Below are positions 24,475-36,729 of a stretch of 64,000 nt of DNA, piece after piece (within the stretch, counting starts at the first letter, position 1; every line of letters begins with the position of its first letter). Source of the DNA: Datnioides undecimradiatus (lineage: Eukaryota; Chordata; Actinopteri; Lobotiformes; Datnioididae); NCBI GenBank assembly GCA_008933995.1, contig WARS01000036.1:8169285-8233284 (forward strand). Direction: 5' to 3'. Both the position numbers and the translations under genes were made by a program. Under the pieces are notes generated by a model, which was not told the origin of the DNA, made no database searches, and saw only the letters and a list, made by a program, of their open reading frames with translations.

Positions 24475-26526
24475 GGATAATAAACGCTCACACTCACAAT
24501 CCACACACACATACATACACACACACACGTCGTAAAGACACGTAGACACTGTGGCCAACCACTGTGGCCTCTTTGGACCAAGACAACGCTCAGCTAAAAT
24601 AACCTGCCAACTGCTGTGATGCTGTGCAGTACTAACCAGGCTCCTAACAAACTAATGCATCGGTGCTGCTTTTCTGCACTAACTCACCAACAAGTGTTTT
24701 GGAACTGCCTCTCCAAATTTCATTCATGCTGTTTGTTTTTCTGATGGAAACATCTGATATTCATGTAGCATTTGTTTTTCTCTGGCCCTTTTTATAGCCA
24801 GTTTTTGCTGGTGAAGCTTGAGACATTGCACTATTCCTATACACCATGTAACGATGACAGTTTTGTTTGTTTTGCAGTCTTTCTCTGTCTTTCCATTTTG
24901 AGCCGTCACAGCCAGATTTCAACAAGGGAATGTAACATTTGATTATTTTTTTCTCGCTTTTCTCAAATCAGAAATTCAGATGAATTATACACAACATGAA
25001 AGGCCTTACATTCTTACATCTGAGTTAGTGTGCCACTTCTAGGGGGCATCAATTTATAATATACTGACTGTGGCAGAGGTCAGATATCTAGCGTGTATTC
25101 AGTTCTGTTGTAAAAGTGTTGTAACAGTATCAAGTATTTAACTGCATCTTAATCCTAGTGATAATCTAAGTGATAACAATTGATTCTAGATTCAAATTTT
25201 CATTGTTCAGCTACTTAAGAATCACTCAGAACATTTATGGCCTACATTAACACTACCTCAGATGTGCACTATAGAGCCTATGGAACAATTTAACTGGAAC
25301 AAACCACCCTTGTAAAAACTATGGTTTAAAAATCCTAGTTTAATTGTAAAAACATGCCTCAGACACACAGTTTGTATTATGGTAGCTGCGAACTAAGCAC
25401 TCACATCAGGAGCTCCTCCTCACGACAGTAGCATAGCATTTAATGTGTATGCATAATGCCATAAGAAAAACTTGCTTGCTTAATGAGGACTGCTGTCAAT
25501 AATGGGATTGAAGGATATTCAATGTAATTAATATCTAAAGAGTTTGTTGCCTATTCATTTATGCAAATGGCAAAAAAAACATGGGGGCCAATAAAGAGAA
25601 CTCTCCCTAATAACTGCTTGTTAGCTCATTATCTACTGGAATATCTGATCAAAATGTTTTTGATTTTAAAAAAATACTCCCATAAAACAGTTTGTCCAAC
25701 GTGTAATGGTACTTAAAAAAATCAAACAACAAAACAAACCCTTACCTAAAGAACTTATGTTGAGATATGTAAACTTGTTACAAGTTGGGATTTTTTTTGT
25801 GTTTGTTTTGATATTTTTCAAGATAAAAACCACTTCATTTTCTTAATTTTCTATAATTGCACCTGTTTTTGATGTGCAATTGTCATGATGCTGACACAAT
25901 TACTCATGTAATCTTTTGTTTCAATTAGTTGAGTTACAGGGATAACTTAATGTGTTTCTTTGTTGCATGAAGAAAAACTGTTTCTGCAGTGACACACGTG
26001 ATGTCCAGTCGTGCATACTGACATCAGTAGTAGGCAGTGTTTGCCTGTTTTCTTTTTTTCTAACTGAATACAAATTAATCCATTTTATGTAGCTAATTAG
26101 TTATAGCTGTTTTTTAGGTTCTTTTATTCAAGTCAAAAGTATAAAAGTCTTGTGTTATTTGATTGCTTGATAGTATATCTGTATTTTCTATGAATGTCAA
26201 GGGCTTCCTCATGTATTTCCAATACTTAACTTTGAATTCAGCTTTCCAATAATAATTAAGTACAAACCCACTCATTTAGAAGAATTGTACGGCAATCTAA
26301 ATGGTAAATTTAGCCAAAGTATGAATGCCATTGTGACCCTCTTCTCATCGTTTTACACAGTATGTGGGCGATATTGTAGTACAAAACCTGCATAGTTCAA
26401 TGCAGGACTATTAGCCACAGGCAAACAGTGGCCAAAGGACAAGTTGACAGATAGACATGAAGTGCATAAACGTCTCATCTTGTCTTCGTATGCTGCGTTT
26501 CCTGTCGAATGAACCAAAAACTAAAG

Positions 26527-26641
26527 AATAAAAAAGGCTACCTATCAATCACCAGGAGGACAACAATCCAGCATCCTGTCTGACTGGAACCCCTTTATGA
26601 CACTACTCAACTGGCCTGTTGACTGTTTTTATGAAAATAAA
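26527..26641 (+). terminator. gpm6b: AATAAA polyadenylation signals of the long gpm6b form
   Basis: Two consensus hexamers at 26527-26532 and 26636-26641 mark the probable end of the exon B transcript. The opposing ofd1 signal is only about 100 bases further right. Confidence 0.65.
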
Positions 26642-26741
26642 AAATGAATGAACATCTCTGTTGTAGTGGTTTCTTTTCTTCTTTTAGAACATTGGTTGTG
26701 TACAGTAAATCCAAAAGAATGAAAAAGAAAATGCAATATGA

Positions 26742-26747
26742 TTTATT
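26742..26747 (-). terminator. ofd1: AATAAA polyadenylation signal of ofd1
   Basis: On the minus strand this hexamer lies about 140 bases after the ofd1 stop codon. The ofd1 and gpm6b transcripts therefore end within roughly 100 bases of each other or slightly overlap. Confidence 0.65.
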
Positions 26748-26889
26748 TTCATATGCAGTTGAATGAAAAAAAATGTCAAATATACACACTTAGAAACACA
26801 GTATTAAAACATAAATAAATGCTTATTTAAAAACAGCACAAGGACTCAGTGGCTTGTATAATTCATCAGTTTGTGATTGCACGGCCAGT

Positions 26890-29800
26890 TCACCAGAAAT
26901 CATCATCTTCATCCTTGTGTGAATACGCTGCGATGCTGAGAAAACAACATCAAGTTAATTAGTGAGAGCCCCAAGGGACTGAAAGAAAACATCTTAACCA
27001 AAAATAGTAAAGTATTTCTCAATGAACTCATCCTTAAGACAACATGATTACAGAAGAAAAACATAAAAAAGAGCATGAGATGAGAAACCATGGAAGAAAT
27101 TAAATTTTTTTAAAGCTGGATTATGTAGGCTCAAATATTTATTAAACTTCCTTAGTGTAACAGAGTAGCTTTGGAATATGAAAACTTGCTGTAGTCATTA
27201 GAGAAGCCATTTATCTGTTTATCGACAGTGTGTCTGGTCTAGTAACTGCTTTTAGTTACCTGTTGTCTTTCTCCTCAGACAAACTCTTGGCCTCTGGGCT
27301 TGAATGTCCAGCTTCTCCTTCTCCAGGGCTCTGAAAAACCCCCCACAAAAAACACTCAATGTTACATTCAGGGCAGCTAGGTGCTGGAGAACATTTAGAC
27401 AAATGTGTGTCCAATTCACCTGTACATGTTGCTGCTTCGCTCTTGCATCCAGGACCATCTTCATATATTTCTCCAGTGGATTCTCACTTTTAGACTTCTC
27501 CTCAACATCATCTTCCTTCTGCTTTTGCTCTTCAACGCCTCCTTTCTTAAATCCAGTTTCTACCTCTCCTTCCTCCTCTTGTCCTGTTGGCTCCACTTCT
27601 TGCAACAGCTGGTTAGACACAAATACTGTCAACAGTCATTTCATCAGGAAGATCAGAAAAAGGAGTTTTAAACTTGAACTTGGTGCGAGATCATCATTAC
27701 CATCTCTTCCTCTAGTCTTTTAAGTTCTTGCAGCTCCCTCTCTCTGGCTTCCTCTTGTTCCCTTTGCCTCCGTTCTTGTCTTTCCTTTCGCTCCTTTTCC
27801 CACCTCTGCTCCTCATCCTCTTTATCTTCAGCCTTTGCAAATTCACCTGAAGTTTGTGGGACTTCTATAAAACATATAGATTGATATGAGTAAAATCAGT
27901 TTTCAGTTCATGGCTACAACCATGACTACAGCTACAATCATAATTCATGAGCAAAATATGAGAGATTCAGGCCGATGATGTGCAGGAGAAGGTGGCCACT
28001 CTTGTCATCTGGGGTCAACCCGGATTATGCGCCAGCAACGGCATGGGGAAATGACTAACGTCTCACCCGCTTGGCCCTGCAAGTCAACCGGGTCTTCTGG
28101 GAGGTCCGGTGGGCGGGGGACAGTGGGGCCGTCAGGGGCCTCCTCAGAGAGAGGGACGGCAGTGTCCAGGAGAAGCTCTGGAATGTGGCCGGGCTCTGGA
28201 GGGAGACACGCACAAAGAGATCTTTTATGCTCCACCATAATGCAACAGGGCCAGAGGACCGGCACAGAATACATAATCAGCTGCCCTTCATCTTCACCAT
28301 TGTGCTGGGCCACTGAAAGGACACTTTGGAGGCCAGTCACACACTCATTAAAAAACAGCCTTTCCAAAATCCAAAACCTCCATACTGGATATACTCCATT
28401 TTGGTACAGGGATTTTATTTAAATTTATGTTAATGAAAACTGAAAAAAATGCATTATTAAAAAAAATAGAATTGTTTAATAATTTATGTAGACAGAAAGT
28501 GTACACAGTTAGATGACACAGGAAGTTTTTGCACCACCAATGTGGTACACAGTGGTCTTCAATGTAAAATAAATTACATCTAACGTATTGCTGCTCATCC
28601 TAGGATACAGTGAAAGCAATGACATCATCTGCAAATTGTGCTTATGGACACAGGGGCTTGTCATATCTGCTCCATAACTGTAAAGTGACATGAAACAGAT
28701 TAAAAAGGCCCCTGTTGATCACAACTCTGCCTTTTAAGGTCAAGTGCCAAGACATGACCAAACAGCTTTTCCATACTGTATAAAACACACACGTTGTATT
28801 TACAAGGTGAAGATCAAGGTGAAGATCTAAAACTGGGTCTCACAACACAAGAAGGATGAAGGATGCAAGGAGGATGAAGTGCAAGAGAAAGGACCCGCAA
28901 ATACTGCTTTAGAGTACCTGACAACATCCCTGTGAGATCTTCCAGGTTTATTTTCTCAGGCTGTGGGGAAGACTCCAAGCTGGAGAGCACAGGCTGTAGC
29001 ACGGGCGGACTAACAGAAACAGGGCAAACATCAGGGCATTAGTATTCAGTAACTCTGTGTGAAAGTGTTTAAAATGTCCTTGCCAAAAGGAGATACCAGA
29101 TGGTACCTGGACTGGTCTCGCGTCGTGCTCTTGAGCTGAGGACTCCGAGGTGGACTGAGCTCAGAGGAGAAGTCACCCGAGGTCACCACCTCATCCTGGG
29201 GGGCGCAAGGGAGCTGTCTGACAGGTGAGAGCTCCGGGAACGCAATTGGAGATGCAACTGCTTCTATCGAGTAAGGGAAAGACTTAAGGTGATAAACTCA
29301 TGGGAGTAAGATTATATTCTGAAGACTGATGTGTAAACGTGTGGGCTGACATTTTTTCTCAGTCTGCAACATTCATAAAATCTACATGGTAAGTGTTAAA
29401 TATGCAGTGTATGAGCGCTGACAACACTTCATTGTTTATTTCTTGACAGTTAAAAAAGGTTGGTGCATCTAATCCCTTTTGAAGTGTTTTCACAGGAGAA
29501 AGCTGTTTTTTGGTACCTTCTGAAATCTCTCTTTGAAGCTTTTTCTTGGAGGAAGAGTGCGGCGTGGAGGACAGACGTCTGGATGGTGGGCTGCTTCCAT
29601 TCTGAGGGGCTCCATCTCTTAGAGACTGAGGTTCGGTCAATAAATGGAGACTGTGATCAGTGAACACTGTGGGCTTTGGTTGGGTTTGGTAGTCTGAGAA
29701 GGTCACTCTTGCTTGTGGAGGCTGCACAGTGTTTCTGGTGTCACAGGGTACTGAGGAGGGGGTTCTGGGAGTTTTTGGAGATGCTGGTCTGTGTGAAACC

Positions 29801-32800
29801 TTTGATTTGTGGGGTGAGAGGGTGTGTGAATGATGAGGGGCTTGTATTCTTAGAGAAGAATCAGGGTGATGTAAACGATGTCCTCCCTGTGGGGAAAGAG
29901 GTCTTGGGGGAAGCATGCTTGAGACAGTGGAGCGCACTGCCCTCTGCTGGTAGTTCCTGTAGGCTTCTTCCAGGGTCTCTGCCTCCTTTTGCAGCTCCTG
30001 GATCCGAGCCTTGGCCTCAGCCACCAGCTCCATGTCAGAGTCTGGGGAAACACTCCACGGCAACTTGTGTCCTCGCACGTGACCACCTGCTTCACAAACA
30101 TCATCATAACCCAGCCTGGCCCTCAGCAGAGCTCTGTCCACATAGATGTCAGGGGGGACCAGCTTGTCAGCGCTGAGCTCCAGCACAGAGCGATCGACAA
30201 GAGAGGGTTTGGGGTTACGCAGCACTTCATTTTCAAGAGCTGCCATCATTACATGGATTACACCACAGACAGGGAGAGAGGAAAGGAATGAAGAAGAAGG
30301 AGGAGAGTTGAGCACTAATACAGAAGACCAACCACCATTTAAGAACACATCGGGATAAAAAGTTGCTAAAACTAATTTGCAAAACATGCATTAACACCTA
30401 GGATGAGCTAGGTTACTACTGTAACATGGCCTCCTTCCTTGTTTTTCCTTGTAAATCTTTTAAGATGTAGTGGTCAATAGAATGCCATGATCCAAGAAAG
30501 GAACAAGTTAATGAAATGCAGAAATTAAGTTAACTACACAAGTTAAGTTATGTTATTGAGTAACATACATGGCTGCATAAACTACAGAAACTAATGGAGA
30601 CTAATCTAATGAAGAGGTGCATGCTCGGTCGTGGGGTACCTTGTTGGGTTTGGTGAAGCTGCATCTTAATGTCCTCCAACTGTTTACTCATCCACTGTGA
30701 CTTATCCTCATACTCTATCAGCTGAGCATTAAGCCTGGCGCAGCGCTCCACCTGCAGCAAACAGCAGACAACAGGACGTCACACAAGTCACCGGAACCCA
30801 AAATGTAAAGGACAAACCACAGTTATACAAAACATTCCCCAAAGTGAGACAAAGCAGTGTGGGGAAGAAAAAAAAAGACCACATAGTTTCCCACACTCAG
30901 CGATATGGTGTGTGATGTGACTGACCTCACTCTGGAGCTGTGCCTGCAGCACCTGTTTTTGATTGTCAAACTCTTCCTCATCCAGCCTGCGGGCGCTCTG
31001 CAGCCTCTGTAACTCCATTTGTAAGCCCAGCTGCTCTTTGGACGGCTTGCTCAAATCTGAGAGAGGGGTTATCAGAGTCAAAACATCATTGAAAAGCACA
31101 TCTTTTCCTCCAGTCTAGCTTCTGTTTCAGCTATCTGATGAAAAGTCATCTGGTTGCTCTGATTCAGGGTGTCATTTTGAAGTTTTTTGCCACATACATC
31201 TGACCATCATGAGAGTAGACCACACAGGAGACTTAGTACCATGTTGCTGCCTTTTAGTAGAGATTCAGAGAGAGGCCCACTGCTCCCCTTGCCCCATCTT
31301 CAAACAGGAAGAATATTGTATCCCTCACAGAGAAGTAACACGTTGGTTGTCTGCCATGGGTAAAGGGAACTCTCTGTCACTGTGCTCTCTCCTCCCCTTC
31401 ACTTCACTTCTCATCCCCATTTCCCTCACTGGTTGCTTTTTAGAGAGCTGTCTGCAGAGCGACAAACAGAGGCCCTACATTGGCAGGCAGGACACATTCA
31501 AAAAGACTCAACGAAGCCAGAAGCAGTGGGACAGACCAACGTGAATGCTTCACAGTACAATGCATCTCCCACAGATCAAAACATGGCCAGACTCGATCAC
31601 TGTGAATTCAACATGGATTTGTGTAGGTTATGAGAAAAAGACTACAAATATTCTAAGACAGAGATTTTTTAGGTTATATTATAATTACAAGCAATAATAA
31701 AAACTCATTTCTACATTATTCCACCCAGAAACACCTTCACTCTGTTATCCTCTCGTGGTAAACGTGAAAGGAAAGTTGCAGCTTGCTACAACGCCTGGGA
31801 GTGACATGGGAACAGCAGGCAGTCCTCACCTGCATGGAGGAGCCGGTTCTCCTCTTGGGCCTCCTCCAGCTGTTTCTGCAGCAGCCGCAGCTGCCCCTGT
31901 AGCTCCGCTTTCTCTCGTTTCAGTCTGTGGTAGTCACTTACGTTCTCCAGTCTTTCCTCTAACAGCTCCTTCTGCTGAGTCAGCAGCGAAATCTGCTGCT
32001 GTGCCGTGTCTAACTCAGCCTGGAAGACAACAGATAAGCCATGAAAATAAAGCTTAAAACTTAATCATTTATACTGTGAAACCTACAGATGTTACAGAAT
32101 CACATCTCATTAAAGGTCTGATGGAAAGTTGGGGCTGAATGGAGTTCAGTTACTTAGTAGGAGTGAAATATTGCAACAAAGAGGGTGAAGTCAGCGCTGC
32201 TATAATAGGAGGCATGGGGACTTGTTGTTTACCTCCAGCCTTTTCAGCTCTGAACATGTTCTCCGGTGCTCCTCTAATTTGTCATTAATCGTAGCCGACT
32301 CCTTTTGGATACGAGCGGTTTCCACTGAGAAACAAAACAGTGCAAACATGTTCAAAATGCCGGAAATGGGGGACAAGTCAGTAACCCCCTTGTATCTAAA
32401 TACTCACCTTTGTTTCGGTTTTCGCTCTCGGTTAGTTTTTCCGTTCTCTTAATAAATTCCTCCTTCAACTCAAGCTGATACCTATTTTTATAAAGATATA
32501 CAAACAACTGTAAAGACATCTGAAACTGAACATTAATGTGTCCTTTTCCTATCACACAGGTTTGCAGAGAAACAAAACCAGCTGCCATCTAAAAAGCAGA
32601 AGTTATTCTACTGTCTGTTGACAGCATGAGACGCGGTTCTGGTGCAATAACAAATAAAAAGCATATTAAAGAAGAAAGTCACCTCTCTGGCTTTAGGGTC
32701 TAAATATGTGTAGAATACACACTTTCTCACTTTCACATACAGAACAGGTGAAGCAAAAACATTTTGCTGTAGAATGAAATAGATCTCTGACTACAGGTTT

Positions 32801-34946
32801 AAGACAGGTTTAAGAGGTTTAAGACATTTTCAGTATACATTAAACATATGGTTACAGTTTTTACTTTAAAGCTACAAAGCAGTGACATTCCCTGGTCAGA
32901 CAATGACAATATGGCTTATGAGGATTAAGGAGGTAAAGCGAACTAACAGTATATTAAATGATATGGCATGTATGTAAACAACTAAATAGGTCTAACTGGC
33001 AATGCCAGTGGTGAAAGTCACATGTGTTAGAATACCTAGAGAGTTCATTCTTCAGCCGTTGGTCGTGCGTGTCCTCCATAGTCTTCACTGCCAGTTCTCT
33101 CCTCCTCAGCAGCTCTTCAGCAGTCTTGACCTTCTCCTCGTGAATTTGACATGTCCTATCAGCATACGAACACAGTAGCATTCTCTGTGAACCAGTGGTC
33201 ACAGTGAGAGAGAGCACAGGAGCCCTTCACTAACAGGAAGCAGGGGGAAAAACTCTTACTTTTCAAAGGCGTCCATTCTCATCCTCAGCTCATTTTCTCG
33301 GTTACGCACCATTTCAATTTCCTTCAGGACCGACTGTCTCTGCATATACACATTTTTTTCCTCTATCTGAGCAAAGGAACAATACAAATATTGGTATTAA
33401 TTGCACCATAAGATTTAAGCAATTGGAAATGATACCAATGAATACTGTGAAACCAATAGTCCACAGAGAGCACAGCATCATAGTAGCAATAATCTACCTC
33501 CTGTTGTTTTTGTAAGCGATCGATGGCATTTTTCTCCCGGTCCATCAGTGCCTTAGCCTTCATTTCATAAGTACTCTCCAGCTCTTGCTTCACCTTATTA
33601 AGCTCTTTATGAAATTTTGCTTGTTCCTCCATCCTCACCTTGGCAATCTCAACATCTTTGAAATGTTCCATCTTAAGAAACAAAACACACAATGTTGAGG
33701 CCTCATAATCAGCTGAAAAAAACTCAACACAGTCACATATTAACCACTCCAAATACATAAACCATTTAGATCTTTTAAAAGGTCATTTACCACAGATATG
33801 AGGAGGCAGCTGTGCTTGTAACAGCTTTTGATTCATTTAATTTATGAAAAGATGAAATTACCTTTGTTTTCAATTCTGCTTCCATCTGTGTCTCAATTTC
33901 TTTTCTATATCCAGCCAGTTTTGTTTGGATTGAAAACCATCTGTCCCCATTATAGTTGAAACTCTCATATTCCTTATCAATTAATGTCATCTTCTCAACT
34001 ATGTACAGAAGAAAGAAAACATTAAAAACTGTGTACTGAGAGGCATGTGTGTGGAATACAATCTGAGATATAACTTCATCGTACCAAGAGACTCTCCATA
34101 ACTTGCTGTGCTGGTTGTCTGAGTGTCAGCATCACGGCTGTGTGAATAAGGTTGTGTTAGTTGTGTTAGAAGGCTGATCAGGAACCCTGGCAGACAAAGA
34201 GAAGACATTTCAAACATGGGGCAGGGGGCAGGGGTAGCTTTTATTATAAAGGGAGCATAATTCTGGACATACCTCTATCTTTGCCTGATGACTGTAAAAA
34301 AAACAATAACAACATTGTTACTTAGATTTTTTTTTCTTATTTCAAGAACAGTATTCTGCATGCAGAATTATTTATCATACCAGGGATCTGTAAAGGGCTG
34401 ATTGAGGACTAATTTTAAGAAGCTGAAGCAGGTCTTCTTTTGTGGAAACCTGCCCAAATGAATCAAAAACCAAAATCTTTAAATGCAGTTATGTTCTTTA
34501 CATTGGAATCTTATGTAAACTAGACAAATGTGGGGTATGCTCACCTTATCTTTGCATAGACCACTTTCAGGGTAGAATACAGAGAGCGTGTACTCATACC
34601 CGCAGGTACGCAGATGATCAGCCACTATACTGTTACAGGCTGACACAAAAATGGGTTCAGATTTTACAGGGACTGGTCTGGGAACTGGTTCCCCTCCAGT
34701 CACAGAGGGGTGTTTTAACTCCTGGATGAGCTGATTTCGAAGCTGCGTCTGAATCGGATCAGAAGAGGAAGTGAAGTAAAAACAAGGTTCAAGATCGAAC
34801 TTCTGACATGCACAACAATAACAAACGGCAACCTTATTGGTATGACTTACTTTGAGTGTATCAAGCACTCCTTTATTTTTAAATGTTTGATATAGTCTTC
34901 TCCTCAGCTCATCCGGGGATAACGTGTCTTCCTTTGCCGAGGACAT
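26890..34946 (-). CDS. ofd1: OFD1 centriole and centriolar satellite protein
   Basis: OFD1 acts at centriole distal ends, basal bodies and centriolar satellites and is needed for primary cilia. Coding exons in transcript order: 34851-34946, 34545-34748, 34381-34449, 34273-34291, 34085-34186, 33862-33998, 33498-33671, 33260-33366, 33036-33155, 32408-32481, 32233-32324, 31830-32019, 30926-31056, 30640-30751, 29517-30239, 29107-29263, 28918-29009, 28067-28195, 27701-27864, 27420-27608, 27260-27330, 26890-26935. They sum to 3,198 bases, or 1,065 residues (human about 1,012). A LisH motif lies near residues 71-100 ([20 protein letters not shown]). Long coiled coils fill the exons from about 33998 to 30640. 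Conserved landmarks are [39 protein letters not shown] and the acidic end DEDDDFW. Exons are short and compact. The exon at 28067 is Pro-rich and GC-rich and has no clear human match. The first coding exon begins at an acceptor 7 bases before the ATG (upper end 34953), so a noncoding exon lies upstream. Confidence 0.96.
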
Positions 34947-34953
34947 AATTTAA

Positions 34954-35472
34954 CTGTAGAGATTTTATGACAGAAGAAAAACAAAAGTAGACAGGAGCAC
35001 GGTAAGTTCAAGCTAACATCGCGATCTGGAGAACAAAACCCTTTCTTAAAATAACTTTTAAAGTAATCTTAACCGAGTTTATACTGTTACCACTCTATCT
35101 TATGAACATTGGATTTCATAGGCATCTCATAAAATAGAAACATTTCTGTAGTTACCAGCCTAACGACCAGAAAGCGTCTCGGCGTCCCTTCTCGAGGAGG
35201 TGTGTTTGTAATTTAAATCCGTCAACGGTAATTCATGTTCCGGTGTCCTATAGTTATGACGTAACTTAAAAAGAAGCAATTTAGTTATTATTATGATTAT
35301 CAAATAATGTATATTATTTAATGCAAACGCGATTTACATCATTCTAAGTTAAAGCAGTTGTCGTTAAATCATTAAACAGCAGATATCTGATAGATATATT
35401 TGACCCCTTGACCATGTCGTCATCTTTTTGCGACAGCTCCTGCTGTTCCTCTCCAGGAAGCAAAATTAACAG
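34954..35472. promoter_or_regulatory. divergent ofd1/trappc2 promoter region
   Basis: Fewer than 820 bases separate the two start codons, which point away from each other. Candidate elements are an ETS-type TTCCGG at 35238-35243 and an ATF/CREB-type TGACGTAA at 35257-35264. A TTAGCATTAGC motif lies just outside at 35616-35626. For ofd1, a possible noncoding exon ends at a CTG|GTAACT donor with its lower edge at 35156. For trappc2, a noncoding exon ends AACAG|GTAAAC at 35472. CpG is more frequent than in flanking DNA and there is no clear TATA box. Transcription starts are inferred. Confidence 0.6.
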
Positions 35473-35758
35473 GTAAACAAACGTCGGCTGTATCAAAGTA
35501 ACCCCCTCTTCTTTTCTGCGTTTTTATAATCTTGCTATACGATATATATTTAATTTAGTCTAACACGAGTAACTTAAAATCTTAAACGATGCCAAGCGTG
35601 TATATAGCAATGCGGTTAGCATTAGCTTGCTGGTTTAAAGATCTACTGTCATTTTGGTGATATGTGATACTGATATTTGGGAAGAATTATTTAGTCTATT
35701 TCGTACGGTTTGATTTGTTTTCAGGACTGTTTGACTTCGATAAGAAGACGGTAAAACA

Positions 35759-36729
35759 ATGTCTGGAAGTTACTATTTTGTCATGGTTGGACATCAAGAC
35801 AATCCTGTATTTGAGATGGAGTTCTTGCCAGCTGGGAAGCCTGAATCAAAGGTGACATGGGATTTAAAAACATAATTTGTCATTCTAGTACATCCTTTCT
35901 GCCCAGTAGCAATCGATCACTGACAGAAGAATAATTGTAAGCTTACATTACCTATGAAGCCTTTGACCACACCAAACAGTCTTTAAGCTAACTCAAGGCT
36001 GGCTGTTTATTTATAAAAATTGATCGTGTGTGTTTAACATCCTGTTTTATGCTGTTGGTTTAATTGAACACAGGATGACCATCGTCACCTCAACCAGTTC
36101 ATTGCACACGCAGCCTTGGATTTGGTGGATGAAAACATGTGGCTGTCCAACAATATGTACTTGAAAACTGTGGACAAGTTCAACGAGTGGTTTGTGTCTG
36201 CCTTTGTCACCGCAGGACATATCCTTTTCCTCTGTTTGATTCTCTCGTTTTTATTTCCTCAGAGAATTCTTCGTTACACACCATATATTTTTTCACCCTC
36301 TCAGTTTCAATAATTGCGATTGTCTTATACATTAGTTTGCAGTATACTGTGATTAGCATTTTTGGTTAGTCGCAATGTGGACACTCTGTATCATCATATT
36401 TAATGAATCAATTGCCGCGGCTTTATTTGCTTTAATTATTCGCTGTACATATAAGATTCATCATGCTACATGATGTGCGGCAAGAGGATGGAATCAAAAA
36501 CTTCTTCAACGATGTATACGATTTATACATTAAGGTAAGCTGTCCTCCATATGATTAGAGTAATTGCATGAGGTAACATTTAGTATATTTTTTCCTTCAT
36601 CGTTTGATTTAATAATTTATTGTCTTCTAGTTTGCCATGAATCCATTCTATGAAATCAACGCACCAATCCGCTCAACAGCCTTTGAGAGGAAAGTACAAT
36701 TTCTTGGAAAGAAGCATCTACTCAGTTGA
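35759..36729 (+). CDS. trappc2: TRAPPC2 (sedlin), TRAPP vesicle-tethering complex subunit
   Basis: Sedlin is a small longin-fold subunit of the TRAPP complexes that act in ER-Golgi traffic. Loss of the human gene causes X-linked spondyloepiphyseal dysplasia tarda. Coding exons 35759-35851, 36074-36218, 36449-36534 and 36631-36729 sum to 423 bases, 140 residues, exactly the human length. The product reads [20 protein letters not shown] at the start and [12 protein letters not shown] at the end, nearly identical to human throughout. The coding start exon begins at a TTTTCAG acceptor (35725), after a noncoding exon. The second coding intron is AT-AC, described separately. The gene is head-to-head with ofd1 and tail-to-tail with rab9a, as in human. 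Confidence 0.97.
36219..36448 (+). other. trappc2: U12-type AT-AC intron of trappc2
   Basis: The exon ends GCAGGAC and the intron begins ATATCCTTTT, the consensus 5' site of minor-spliceosome introns. It ends CGCTGTAC, giving AT-AC termini. Joining the exons here restores Gly-His-Ile-Arg-Phe-Ile-Met-Leu-His, matching the human Gly-His-Met-Arg-Phe-Ile-Met-Leu-His. A TGCTTTAATT segment at 36429-36438 lies 11-20 bases before the 3' site and could be the branch point. No GT-AG joint gives the conserved peptide. Confidence 0.92.

Noticed and set aside
27304-27723. 139-residue plus-strand frame
   Set aside because: It is antisense to three well-supported ofd1 exons and reads as Ser/Phe-rich noise produced by their Glu/Lys-rich codons.
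29676-30176. 166-residue plus-strand frame
   Set aside because: It is antisense to the large ofd1 exon (29517-30239), whose minus-strand frame carries conserved OFD1 motifs.
36219-36260. GT-type donor for the trappc2 second coding intron
   Set aside because: Downstream GT sites would add codons absent from TRAPPC2 or break the frame. The AT-AC joint restores the exact conserved peptide and length.
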